Shown piece by piece: positions 38,781 to 47,256 of a DNA stretch of 64,000 nucleotides (its first letter is position 1; the number at the start of each line of letters is the position of its first letter). This DNA is from Acinetobacter tjernbergiae DSM 14971 = CIP 107465. Its GTDB lineage: Bacteria; Pseudomonadota; Gammaproteobacteria; Pseudomonadales; Moraxellaceae. Under the pieces are notes generated by a model. That model worked only from the letters and a program-made list of their open reading frames with translations. It ran no database searches and had not been told where the DNA came from. The position numbers were made by a program, and so were the translations under genes. Where the stretch lies: positions 58,425 through 122,424 of the forward strand of contig NZ_KB894365.1 in NCBI RefSeq assembly GCF_000374425.1, written 5' to 3'.

Positions 38781-39854
38781 TTATCGCAATAATTGTAAAA
38801 AATACTGAACCAATGCTTCAATCAATTGCTTGATTAAAGCCTGTTTGGTTTCTTCATCTACTTGCGGTAATTTACTTTCAATCGGTTGTGATTGCCCTGA
38901 AGCAAATTGCTGCTGTTGCGCTTGGATACTTTCTGTTGTGGCTTCTTCCGCACACTGACTTTGCGCATCCCATTTGACATAGCTAATGTCTTTATTGGCT
39001 TTAACCTGTTGTGCTGATGTTGGTAATTGATAAATATTACGCTTTTGTTGTTCTGTAAGCTGCGGGAATAAATTAATCCCTAGTTTTTCTTCTAGATAGC
39101 ACACGCTTACGACTTTAACCTGTAGCGAATCATTATTCGGCGCATAATACGCACCAATAATACCTTGTTTAGGTAAATACACGGCTTTGTATACCGCTGT
39201 AGGAACTATCACGCCATTACCAATGGTTTTTAAACGCTTATCTTCAAAGATCGGTCCTGTAACAACATAGGCATCTTTATGCTGTTTAGTCACGATAGAA
39301 CGCACTGCTTCCTCTAATTTACGCCAGACTTCCTGATTATTCTTGGGTGATTGCGGCACCATATTGGCTAAAGAAAAGCTGTCATGTTGCGCTGCAGTAT
39401 TATTCATATCACCGTTAGGTGCCATATGCCCACGATCATAACCAGAACCACGATAGTCCGATAACAAAGCACGATGCGCAAGCTGTACCCGTGTTTCCTC
39501 ATGGAAACTGTCTTCACGTTTAATTTTGACACTTAAACGCTCAGGCGTCAGATATTCTGCTGACCAAAGTGGTGTTTTTGAAATACCCGAATACATGACA
39601 TTAAAATCAGTGAAGCACAGTGCATAGCTGTCTTTCTTCAAACTTTCTTTGGTCAGTAAGGGAGGAACATCACGATAAAACTGTTGTAAACAAGCATCAT
39701 GATTAGATGCTGTAGGCTTTAATTTACTAATCTTCTCATTGCCAAATGCAATCGCAAAACTTCCAGTTGCAATCAAAGCAAGTACAATTTTTCCAACATT
39801 TTGGCTCAAAAAAGCAAATTGTGTTTTACTCTTTCTAGTTGTTTTCTTCGCCAT
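38781..39854 (-). CDS. DNA/RNA non-specific endonuclease (NUC type), membrane-anchored
   Basis: Sugar-non-specific nuclease with the DRGHMAPNGDM active-site block and a downstream Asn-rich segment (NMVPQSPKNNQEVW) that holds the metal-binding Asn. A single hydrophobic helix near residues 23-38 would anchor it or act as a signal peptide; a Gln-rich C-terminal tail follows. The ATG at 39854 gives 357 residues; a longer frame starts at 39947, and neither has a clear ribosome site. It may degrade extracellular or periplasmic DNA. Confidence 0.85.
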   Translation of the reverse strand: MAKKTTRKSKTQFAFLSQNVGKIVLALIATGSFAIAFGNEKISKLKPTASNHDACLQQFYRDVPPLLTKESLKKDSYALCFTDFNVMYSGISKTPLWSAEYLTPERLSVKIKREDSFHEETRVQLAHRALLSDYRGSGYDRGHMAPNGDMNNTAAQHDSFSLANMVPQSPKNNQEVWRKLEEAVRSIVTKQHKDAYVVTGPIFEDKRLKTIGNGVIVPTAVYKAVYLPKQGIIGAYYAPNNDSLQVKVVSVCYLEEKLGINLFPQLTEQQKRNIYQLPTSAQQVKANKDISYVKWDAQSQCAEEATTESIQAQQQQFASGQSQPIESKLPQVDEETKQALIKQLIEALVQYFLQLLR

Positions 39855-39973
39855 AACTATATCAAAATCAATATGAGCGCGAAGCTTAGCAATTCCAGAC
39901 TCACGTGTATATTCAGATAAAGCGAAGAACGACACTTTATGTCGCAAAACTGTTCACTTGATCAGCAGATAAT

Positions 39974-40000
39974 AAAAATGGCACTCTAAAGTGCCATTTT
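39974..40000. terminator. Terminator between kup and nuclease gene
   Basis: AAAATGGCACT and AGTGCCATTTT form an 11-bp stem around CTAA. A T-run on the minus strand fits termination of kup. Confidence 0.85.
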
Positions 40001-40017
40001 GAATCGCTTTATGTTAT

Positions 40018-41895
40018 TTAAATTTCAATCTGACTCCCCAACTCCACAACACGGTTGGTTGGGATTTGGTAGAAATCGCTGACAGGGCTGGTATTCCGTT
40101 GCATTGAAATAAATAGACGTTCACGCCATGGTGACATGCCATCACCAACGCTATGTACAATACGATCACGCGAGATAAAGAAGCTGATCTGCATAAGATC
40201 GTATTCAAACTCTAATTCTTCATAGGCTTGAGTCAATGCTTTTGGCACATTTGGCTCATCTTTAAAACCGTAGAAGATTTTGATGCGATAGAAATGTTCA
40301 TTCAACGTTTCAACACTAATTCGCTCCTCTTGAGGAACAAATGGAACATCTTCAATCACAACAGTGACTAAAATATTACGCTCATGTAGTACTTTATTGT
40401 GCTTAATATTATGTAGCATCGCATGCGGAACAACATTAGGTGTTCCTGTTAAAAAGACTGCATCACCAGGTACTCGATGAACATTGTCCCCAATACTTTT
40501 TACAAATAAATCGAGTGACAGAGTGTCATGTTCAAGCTTAGCAAAAGTAAGCTCACGCCCACGTTTCCACGTCATCAAGATCATAACCGCGACTGCACCG
40601 ATCAATAACGGTACCCAACCACCTGAGAACATTTTTAATGATGCTGCTGCGACCAGTACGGATTCCAAAATAAAGAATGGAATAATCAACAACATCACCT
40701 TTGGTAAGCTCCATTTCCATGCATAGTATATGAATACAGCAACCAAAATCGTGTCGCATAACATGGTTAAGGTCACAGCCAAGCCATAAGCACTTGCAAG
40801 GTTTGAGCTGGTTTTAAAAATTAAAATTAAGATGACGATCGCGATCAGCAATAACCAATTCAGAAATGGCACATAAATTTGTCCTTCTTCAGAATCAGAA
40901 GTATGTTTAATGCCTAAACGTGGTAAATAACCCAATTGGATTGCTTGACGGGCTAATGAGAAAACCCCAGAAATAACGGCCTGTGATGCAATCACAGCTG
41001 CCATCGTTGCCAAGATAATCATTGGGTACAAAGCCCAACTTGGGACTAATAAATAGAATGGATTTTCAATCGCCGCAGGGTTGCGAAGTAACAGCGCACC
41101 TTGTCCAGCATAATTTAATACAAGGCAAGGCAAAACGACGCTAAACCAACCAAAACGAATTGGACGTGGTCCAAAATGTCCCATATCTGCATATAAAGCT
41201 TCACCACCTGTGACCGTTAAAACAACAGCACCCATAATAAAAAATGCTTGTACAGGATGAGTGAAAATAAACTGAATTGCCCAATGAGGACTAACCATAC
41301 CAAGTACGATTGGTGTTTGTACGACGCTAATGACGCCCAAGATCCCTAATGACAAAAACCAGAGTAACGTAATTGGCCCAAAGAATTTACCAACAAACGC
41401 GGTTCCGTGTTTTTGCATTAAAAATAATGTCGTTACAATCACGATTGCAATTGGCACAATAAACGGATCAAGTACATTGGTGGCAATTGATAGACCTTCA
41501 ACAGCGGAAAGTACTGAGATTGCAGGCGTAATAATACCGTCACCAAAAAATAGCGATGCCCCAACAAAACCAATCGCAATTAAATAAATCTTCTTACTAT
41601 CGGATATTTTTGCTTTGCGTAGATTCAAAGCAAGTAGAGCCATGATTCCACCTTCACCATTGTTATCCGCACGCATAACAATCGCGATGTATTTAATACT
41701 AATAATCAGCATTAAACACCAAAAAATAATCGACAAGATTCCTAATACATTTTCAGGTTGAATTCCTAAGCCATGTGCAGCATGGAAGGATTCTTTCAAA
41801 GCGTACAGAGGACTGGTTCCAATGTCTCCAAACACCACCCCTAATGCTGCCAATGCAGTGGCAGGTAAGGCTGCTTTTTTTGCAGTACTTTGCAT
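40018..41895 (-). CDS. kup: Low-affinity potassium uptake protein Kup
   Basis: Inner-membrane K+ uptake permease with about 12 helices and a cytosolic C-terminal domain, 625 residues. Typical blocks are [17 protein letters not shown] at the N-terminus, [22 protein letters not shown], and the conserved GGWVPLLIG segment. It is monocistronic, ending at a strong terminator. The start agrees with family length (about 620-630). Confidence 0.95.
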   Translation of the reverse strand: MQSTAKKAALPATALAALGVVFGDIGTSPLYALKESFHAAHGLGIQPENVLGILSIIFWCLMLIISIKYIAIVMRADNNGEGGIMALLALNLRKAKISDSKKIYLIAIGFVGASLFFGDGIITPAISVLSAVEGLSIATNVLDPFIVPIAIVIVTTLFLMQKHGTAFVGKFFGPITLLWFLSLGILGVISVVQTPIVLGMVSPHWAIQFIFTHPVQAFFIMGAVVLTVTGGEALYADMGHFGPRPIRFGWFSVVLPCLVLNYAGQGALLLRNPAAIENPFYLLVPSWALYPMIILATMAAVIASQAVISGVFSLARQAIQLGYLPRLGIKHTSDSEEGQIYVPFLNWLLLIAIVILILIFKTSSNLASAYGLAVTLTMLCDTILVAVFIYYAWKWSLPKVMLLIIPFFILESVLVAAASLKMFSGGWVPLLIGAVAVMILMTWKRGRELTFAKLEHDTLSLDLFVKSIGDNVHRVPGDAVFLTGTPNVVPHAMLHNIKHNKVLHERNILVTVVIEDVPFVPQEERISVETLNEHFYRIKIFYGFKDEPNVPKALTQAYEELEFEYDLMQISFFISRDRIVHSVGDGMSPWRERLFISMQRNTSPVSDFYQIPTNRVVELGSQIEI

Positions 41896-42017
41896 ATATT
41901 GTCTTCAATATAGAACGTTATATTCCTTAATATTATCATTAGCCAAGAAGTTTTTCTGCAAATCTGTTCGACTACAACTTGGCAGTCTGCTTTTTTTTAG
42001 TTACTATCGCACACCTT

Positions 42018-42107
42018 GGTGAGGTGTCCGAGTGGCTTAAGGAGCACGCCTGGAAAGTGTGTATACGTTTGCGCGTATCGAGGGTTCGAATCCCTCTCTC
42101 ACCGCCA
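42018..42107 (+). tRNA. tRNA-Ser (GGA)
   Basis: A 90-base class II tRNA with anticodon loop CTGGAAA (GGA), a long variable arm, T-loop TTCGAAT and an encoded GCCA end. Its 3' terminal 14 bases are repeated at 58896-58909, marking it as the attachment site of an integrative element. Confidence 0.96.
42094..42107 (+). repeat. att site of element 1 (left), inside tRNA-Ser 3' end
   Basis: CTCTCTCACCGCCA, identical to 58896-58909. The bases on either side differ, so the common core is 14 bp. Confidence 0.85.
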
Positions 42108-42140
42108 CATTCGTCTTTCACGGTAGTTTATCGCAGTATC

Positions 42141-42174
42141 AAAGGCTTGAATCTATTAGGTTTAAGCCTTTTTT
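42141..42174 (+). terminator. Terminator after tRNA-Ser
   Basis: AAAGGCTTGAA and TTTAAGCCTTT pair with one G-U, followed by six T. A near-equivalent hairpin sits at 58942-58972 after the second att copy. Confidence 0.8.
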
Positions 42175-42206
42175 ATTGCACTATGCACTACGGAGAACTA
42201 CAATAG

Positions 42207-42300
42207 TATACCGACAACTTTGGCGGTATATATGTCGGTATAAGCCAAATTTTGCATGTCTCGGCAACAAATTTTCTGAAAACAAAAAATTATACCGTCA
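42207..42300. promoter_or_regulatory. Arm-type sites for integrase 1 (left end)
   Basis: The motif GGTATA preceded by a C-rich core occurs four times: TATACCGAC (42207), GGCGGTATA (42222), TGTCGGTATA (42233) and TATACCGTCA (42291). Two matching TGACGGTATA copies lie at the right end (58813 and 58825). This is what arm-binding sites of a tyrosine recombinase would look like. Confidence 0.55.
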
Positions 42301-42314
42301 ATGAGGAGCGTCTC

Positions 42315-43586
42315 ATGGCAAAGCAATCTAATAAATTAACGGCTAAAACTGTAAAAAACTTAGAGTTTGATGAAAATAAAAGCAATAAATATTCGGATGG
42401 TGGTGGATTATATTTATTTACCCATAAAAATGGCTCGAAATACTGGCGTATGGATTACCGCCGTCCAATCACTCAGAAACGAAATACCTTAGCTCTTGGT
42501 ATGTATCCTCAAATTACACTCGAACAAGCACGTATAAAGCGTGATGAAGTAAAAAAGATGCTTGTTGATGGTATAGATCCAGCAGAGGAGCGCAACCAAT
42601 CCAAACAGCAAAATAGAGCCAATGCTGAAAATACTTTTAAAAAGTTCGCTGAAGAATGGCTGCGTTTAAGAGAGCTTGAAAACAAAGTTGATAGTGAAAA
42701 TATTCGTAGACTAAACAAAGATATTTTGCCATTTATCGGAAACATGCCAGTAAATTCCCTGACCGTTGAATTGCTGGAAGATCAAGTCACAAACCGTATT
42801 GTAGGCCGTGGGGCATTAGAATCCGCTAGACGTGTTCGATCTATTATGGGAATGATTTTAGAATTGCCACGTAAGAAGCGCATTATTTCCCATAACCCAG
42901 CTTATGACGTGACGACCCCTCAACCAACTAAAGGGAATCACAATGCAATCGTACATGAAGCTGAACTTTCCGAACTGTTAAAAAAAATGTGGCGGTATAA
43001 AATAGACTTCCCACAAGCAAGGATTCAAAGCGAGCTTGCGTTAAAACTGTCTGTCTATATTTTCCAACGTCCTAATGAAGTACGGGGCTTATTATGGGAG
43101 TCCGTAGATTTTGACAATGCACAATTAAATTTCGTGGCAAGTAAAACTCATCAAAAGCATATCGTTCCCCTATCTCGTCAAGCCTATGACATTCTTAAAC
43201 AACTTGAAGCTTTACGCACAACATCTAAATATGTATTCCCAATTGCCAAAGGTGGTGCTGATAACTCTATGAGTAACAGTACCATTGGTGAGGCATTAAA
43301 ACGTATTGGCTATGGTGGTGAACACACTGCGCATGGTTTTAGAGCCACAGCGAAAACAATATTAAAAGAAGAAATTGAATTCAAGCAGGATGCTGTAGAA
43401 CATCAATTGGCGCATAAAGTTAAAGATGCAAACGGCACAGCATATGACCGTACCAGTTTTTTACGTCACCGCCGTCAACTCATGCAATTATGGGCAGATT
43501 ATCTTGATACGTTGAGACAAGGTGGTGATGTATCAGTATTTAAGCCTGATAATGATAATCTGATCACCTTCACTAAAACTGGGTAA
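42315..43586 (+). CDS. int: Tyrosine-type site-specific integrase (P4/DUF4102 type)
   Basis: Catalyses integration and excision of element 1 at tRNA-Ser. The N-terminal arm-binding domain (KYSDGGGLYLFTHKNGSKYWRMDYR in two halves, about residues 24-48) is of the P4-integrase type. The catalytic domain shows RPNEVRGLLW (Arg I), HTAHGFRAT (His-x-x-Arg) and a late Tyr (AYDRTSFLRHRR). The start at 42315 follows GAGGAG by eight bases and gives 423 residues; the frame is open upstream to 42252. It is adjacent to the tRNA, as expected. Confidence 0.93.
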   Translation: MAKQSNKLTAKTVKNLEFDENKSNKYSDGGGLYLFTHKNGSKYWRMDYRRPITQKRNTLALGMYPQITLEQARIKRDEVKKMLVDGIDPAEERNQSKQQNRANAENTFKKFAEEWLRLRELENKVDSENIRRLNKDILPFIGNMPVNSLTVELLEDQVTNRIVGRGALESARRVRSIMGMILELPRKKRIISHNPAYDVTTPQPTKGNHNAIVHEAELSELLKKMWRYKIDFPQARIQSELALKLSVYIFQRPNEVRGLLWESVDFDNAQLNFVASKTHQKHIVPLSRQAYDILKQLEALRTTSKYVFPIAKGGADNSMSNSTIGEALKRIGYGGEHTAHGFRATAKTILKEEIEFKQDAVEHQLAHKVKDANGTAYDRTSFLRHRRQLMQLWADYLDTLRQGGDVSVFKPDNDNLITFTKTG

Positions 43587-44010
43587 ACATCCAATTAAAC
43601 GAAAAACATGGGGATGACTTTGTGAGGATATGAAAGATAAGAACTTATCCTATAGCCCCCTCGCTAATTATTAAGAAACATAATACAGATAAAGAAAAAC
43701 CCTATAATCTGACGCTTCCCCCGCACCAATTGCAAGGAGTAGTAGATCGTAGGGTTTGTTAAAAGCATCACAAATACGCTTCCCCACCTCTTAGGGTAAT
43801 CAGAAATAACCCTTGTGGGAGTAGTACATGGCAAAGCTTTCTATAAAAGCTAAAAACTTACACGATCGCCCACACACCAATTGCTAGGTGCGGTGCAAAA
43901 TATTTTAGCCTCTAATCAGAGCGTAATTGTGCTTAGCAATTTTGTCAAATCAAAAACCATTATAGCCTTGAGTTGACTTAGTTCATCTTTCAGCTAACAT
44001 AGGAATAAGA
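43587..44010. other. Noncoding block with several hairpins
   Basis: There is no credible ORF. Three structured segments are visible. In the first, AAACCCTA (43697) pairs with TAGGGTTT (43750) and encloses a CACCAATTGCAAGG segment. The second is a CCCAC/GTGGG stem with AGGGT/ACCCT inside it, between about 43780 and 43820. In the third, GCTAAAA (43849) pairs with TTTTAGC (43903) and encloses a CACC-AATTGCTA-GGTG hairpin (43875-43890). The first two also share ACGCTTCCCC before and GGAGTAGTA after the core. They could be small RNAs, processing sites or operator-like repeats. Confidence 0.55.
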
Positions 44011-44083
44011 AAAGTTAGCACAATCACGTAAAATCCCGCGGCAATTGAAGCCTAAAGGTAGTGATTATGCTGGCTTTTTTACT
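44011..44083 (+). ncRNA. Candidate structured RNA, copy 3 (AATTGAA hairpin family)
   Basis: Outer stem AAAGTTAGCA/TGCTGGCTTT, middle stem AATCAC/GTGATT, apical GGC-AATTGAA-GCC, and a six-T tail. It lies 38 bases past the stop of the convergent ejection-like gene. Strand is inferred from the T-run. Confidence 0.5.
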
Positions 44084-44121
44084 TATCCTTAAAACAAAAG
44101 TTTCCTTTCTACTCCATTCGT

Positions 44122-44853
44122 CTAACCTAATAAAGTACCTGAGTTTGTTAAAGGAGCATTATCAAATAATGCCCCTTGAGGTGTATTAAAGGCATTAGGT
44201 GAGTTGGTAGGGGTTGTTGTATTTTTTGGTGTATTGAATTTACTCCAATCTACACTTGCCAGCATCCCCAAACCACTACCTATCGCATTACTTGCAGCAT
44301 TATTAAGATAATCAGCATTACGACCATATGAGTTCGCTAAATCACCCGTAGCCTGACCTATTCCAGCAGCAGTACCATTCATTTGATTCACCCCAAGCGT
44401 TGCGACTGTATTTAAACGATTCCAATGCTTATTATCAACATTTAAACGCTCTTGTTCTCTTGCAGCCGTAGTAACTCCAGCCTTAGCTAAAGCTTCAGAT
44501 AATGAAGCACGCCTCATTTGACTTTGCATTACACCGCTATTTGGATTTACACCCATTCGTGCATTATTACGCTCAATAATTTCTTGACTATTTCCAAACT
44601 GAGTCGTCACATCAGCTAATGCACGACTGGTGACACCACCTAGATCAGGCTTAATATCCTGATTCGCTAAAGAGACAAGCCCATTAATTGAATCACCATA
44701 CAGTGAATTAGCTTCGTTGTAACGTTGCTTACTAAAATCCAAAGCTTCACGGCGTAATCCCATCTCAGCTTTTTGTTGTTTGGCGGCTTTACTACCACTT
44801 ACAAGACCACCAACTACTGTTACTGCCCCAACTCCTGCCGCTACCCAAGACAT
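44122..44853 (-). CDS. Phage DNA-ejection/internal virion-like protein
   Basis: This 243-residue protein opens with a Gly/Ala/Val-rich hydrophobic stretch (MSWVAAGVGAVTVVGGLVSG) followed by a charged helix and a Gln/Asn/Ser-rich body without Cys. Such N-termini and composition are typical of internal virion or DNA-transfer proteins of podophage-like phages. No other virion gene is near, so it may be carried to modify or hitch a ride in a helper's particles. GAGGAC before the ATG supports translation. The assignment is by resemblance only. Confidence 0.6.
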   Translation of the reverse strand: MSWVAAGVGAVTVVGGLVSGSKAAKQQKAEMGLRREALDFSKQRYNEANSLYGDSINGLVSLANQDIKPDLGGVTSRALADVTTQFGNSQEIIERNNARMGVNPNSGVMQSQMRRASLSEALAKAGVTTAAREQERLNVDNKHWNRLNTVATLGVNQMNGTAAGIGQATGDLANSYGRNADYLNNAASNAIGSGLGMLASVDWSKFNTPKNTTTPTNSPNAFNTPQGALFDNAPLTNSGTLLG

Positions 44854-45172
44854 GATGAGTCCTCCCCAACAAAGAAGAACTGAGGAAAAGTAACTATCAG
44901 TTTAGGTTGATCTAATATTTTTTTAGAAGAAAAATACCTCTCAAAAAAATATATCGTGGAATTAAAGATATGAAAAAACATAGCAAACCTCAGTCAGCAA
45001 GAAGTTAAATTAAACTAGCATTTGCTAGCATCTTGTCAGTTGCGGTTGCCAAAATAGCAAAATGAAAAACTATATTTTTTTATTAAACCTAGTTTAACGA
45101 AAAATTATGAAGCTATGTTAAATTTATACTCTCAAATATAAATGATTATATAAATCTGAATTTTAGGTAAAT
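44854..45172. other. Divergent intergenic region (319 bases), AT-rich
   Basis: There is no gene. It contains two short palindromes, CTAGCA-TT-TGCTAG (45015-45028) and TTAAAC-CTA-GTTTAA (45083-45097), which could be operators for the genes on either side. Confidence 0.45.
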
Positions 45173-45565
45173 ATGAAGAAAATACTAATTTTAAGCATAG
45201 CAATTACTTTAAGTGGATGCATCGTTAAATCGGGAACTCATATTCGTACTGGCGAAATGATGCCAAAAATGACAAGTGAGCAAGTAAAACTCTATAGTCA
45301 ATCACCCAAAAACTATAGAACATTAGGACTAGTATCAGGTAAAGCTAGTCATGCTTTTGTAAGTGAACAAACAAGAATGGATGCAGCTATAGAGCGTATG
45401 AGGAAAGAAGCTGCTGCTTTAGGTGCAAATGGAATATTACTTCAATCTGCTAACAGCGTAGCTGCAAATACTGGAGTGGGGCAGATCATTGGCAATACCG
45501 TGATTACTAGCAGAGCCAATGATGCTGTGGTATCAGGCACAGCAATCTATGTAATTGAAGAGTAA
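45173..45565 (+). CDS. Small lipoprotein
   Basis: A 130-residue protein with a lipoprotein signal (KKILILSIAITLSGC; lipobox LSGC, Cys16). The mature part has the pattern LGLVSGKAS, then AIERMRKEAAALGANGILL, which recalls YbjQ-like small domains, but I do not recognise a firm family. It is the only plus-strand gene in this part of element 1 apart from the integrase, so it may be an independently expressed surface factor. Confidence 0.7.
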   Translation: MKKILILSIAITLSGCIVKSGTHIRTGEMMPKMTSEQVKLYSQSPKNYRTLGLVSGKASHAFVSEQTRMDAAIERMRKEAAALGANGILLQSANSVAANTGVGQIIGNTVITSRANDAVVSGTAIYVIEE

Positions 45566-45624
45566 AGGTAGTTTCTCAATCCAATGATTAACTAGACCCT
45601 CATTCTTTATATGAAAGGTAGAAT

Positions 45625-45692
45625 GGTCAGCATCGTTATGTAAAACCTTTGGCAATTGAAGCCATCAGTAAGTAATAAAGTGCTGACCTTTT
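45625..45692 (+). ncRNA. Candidate structured RNA, copy 2 (AATTGAA hairpin family)
   Basis: Perfect outer stem GGTCAGCA/TGCTGACC, apical TGGC-AATTGAA-GCCA, then TTTT. It lies between the lipoprotein gene and the stop of the first HGG-motif gene. Confidence 0.5.
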
Positions 45693-45712
45693 ACATTTTA
45701 ACGATGACAAAA

Positions 45713-46294
45713 CTAAGAAAATAACTCCATAATTTTCTCATCCAATTCCCGATCCGTCATGTGATCAAGATCATTCTGCCCCTGCTTAGGCTCTTTTCGG
45801 CGTTTCAATTCATCAATCGCCAACTGCTTCAACTGCATATCCAAAATTGCGATTTCCAACTTGGTAATCAATGACACCAAACGACAAAATTCATTAGTAA
45901 AATCAAGGCGTTTAAATATACGCTTACGCTCAAATGGCTGGCTTTCCTTTACCGCATTTTCACTATTTTCATGTGCAATTGTTCTTTCACTGATTTCTTC
46001 CAGTACAAGTCCCTGTTGGTTATTTTCTTTTTGGGCTTTTAATAGATTAATCAGTTGTGACCGAGTAATTGCCAGTTCATATTTCAAATTACCTTGCAAT
46101 TCTAATGCTTCTTGAATATCTGTATCTGAAAAAACACGAGCATACATACCATGCTTTTGTGCATTCTTATTTTTTGCCTTTGCGCCCCGATCATGAAAAC
46201 GGCATCGACCAGTGCCAACATGATCTGTCCCATGCCCTGCGGAGTTCTGACAATGCCCACCATCCTTTTTCTTGGCTTCACATTTAAGTGCCAT
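45713..46294 (-). CDS. HGG-motif phage protein (terminase small-subunit-like), long form
   Basis: A 193-residue protein. The N-terminus has a Cys/His cluster (CEAKKKDGGHCQNSAGHG; then CRFHDRGAKAKNKNAQKHG), which is the pattern of phage HGG/STG-domain proteins often found near or as terminase small subunits. The second half is a helical, charged region (about 60-185) likely to form coiled coils. GAGGAT lies eight bases before the ATG at 46294. A shorter paralogue is at 46712-47005. A packaging role is possible but not shown. Confidence 0.65.
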   Translation of the reverse strand: MALKCEAKKKDGGHCQNSAGHGTDHVGTGRCRFHDRGAKAKNKNAQKHGMYARVFSDTDIQEALELQGNLKYELAITRSQLINLLKAQKENNQQGLVLEEISERTIAHENSENAVKESQPFERKRIFKRLDFTNEFCRLVSLITKLEIAILDMQLKQLAIDELKRRKEPKQGQNDLDHMTDRELDEKIMELFS

Positions 46295-46309
46295 AGCAAC
46301 TATCCTCAA

Positions 46310-46711
46310 AATATATTGTTCAAAACTTTGCTTATTTTCAGCTAATAATAATGCTTATTTTCATCAATTTTTAACTGACATTTTATTACATCCTAAAATC
46401 ATCAAAATACAGCTCTATGAATCGTTTCAAATATTGAGTTTTCGAGTCTTTTTATTGGCATTTTATTACAGAAATGATTAAATCTTATTCGAAATTCGAT
46501 ATGGAAATATTTTCATTTTCACATGTTTATGCTATTAACATGCATCCAGTTGGATTACATCGAAGAGATACTTTCTAGTTAATGTTCTTAGTTGACTAAA
46601 TCCATATTTGTTTTATATTGTCATAAGAAAGGTTAGCATCATCAACGCAGCTTTGAGGACAATTGAAGTCCAAAGGCGTTTATTAAGTGCTGACCTTTTT
46701 CTTTGTAACCA
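46310..46711. other. Intergenic region (402 bases) with one structured element
   Basis: AT-rich; the only clear structure is the hairpin element at 46628-46700. The rest has no convincing ORF or repeat. Confidence 0.5.
46628..46700 (+). ncRNA. Candidate structured RNA, copy 1 (AATTGAA hairpin family)
   Basis: Outer 11-bp stem AAAGGTTAGCA/TGCTGACCTTT with one G-U; inner AACGC/GCGTT, CTTT/AAAG and GGAC-AATTGAA-GTCC; T5 tail. This is the best-structured of the three copies. It lies just past the stop of the short HGG-motif gene. Confidence 0.55.
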
Positions 46712-47005
46712 TCAAGCTGGTTTTGAACGTGACCGATACATTTCATTGAATAGATCTAATTCAGGTTCAATGGTGTTAGATTCCTTTATTTCCTGTAGCT
46801 TAGATATATCTTCAAACGGTAACGGTACATCATTCGATACAATTTTCGCATAACGACCATGTTTATAAGCATTTTTATTGCCCTTTAACGCACCTTTCGA
46901 TGCACCACCATGTAGGTAACATTTACCCGTACCTTTATGATGGGTTCGATGCCCTGCAACATGTTGGCACTTGCTACCAAATTTTGTTTTCGCACCACAT
47001 TTCAT
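46712..47005 (-). CDS. HGG-motif phage protein, short form
   Basis: A 97-residue paralogue of the gene at 45713-46294. It has Cys/His-rich N-terminus (CGAKTKFGSKCQHVAGHR) and the hallmark LHGGASKGALKGNKNAYKHGRYA. It lacks the long helical C-terminal half. Function unknown; such proteins are common in phages and satellites and may bind DNA through a small zinc-ribbon-like domain. Confidence 0.65.
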   Translation of the reverse strand: MKCGAKTKFGSKCQHVAGHRTHHKGTGKCYLHGGASKGALKGNKNAYKHGRYAKIVSNDVPLPFEDISKLQEIKESNTIEPELDLFNEMYRSRSKPA

Positions 47006-47052
47006 TCTATGTTCTCCAAAAACTGACTAAATATATACTTCACTAGAAAAGC

Positions 47053-47256
47053 GTCTAATTGTCTAAACTCGGTCTGAAAGAATTGTTATATAAGATTCTT
47101 AGTTTAGTTAGATGCTTTTTATAAACTGTCTAAATGTCTAAACAAAATCATTTATCCCTCAAGCCTATTTAGACACTTAGACACGTCTAAAATAGTGTCT
47201 AAACAAGCTAAAGCTATACAGTACAGGGCTTTTAAGTGTCATTTAGACGTTTAGAC
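47053..47256. repeat. Iteron-like cluster, ten GTCTAAA boxes
   Basis: GTCTAAA or its complement TTTAGAC occurs at 47053 (one mismatch), 47061, 47128, 47136, 47168, 47176 (one mismatch), 47185, 47197, 47242 and 47250. Four of the five doublets are spaced exactly 8 bases. The last two boxes lie inside the 3' end of the DUF3987 gene. Together they resemble the binding sites of a replication initiator. Confidence 0.7.

Noticed and set aside
44011..46700. AATTGAA hairpins as the antitoxin repeats of a type III toxin-antitoxin system
   Set aside because: The copies are more than 900 bases apart with genes between them, and no ToxN-like gene is nearby.
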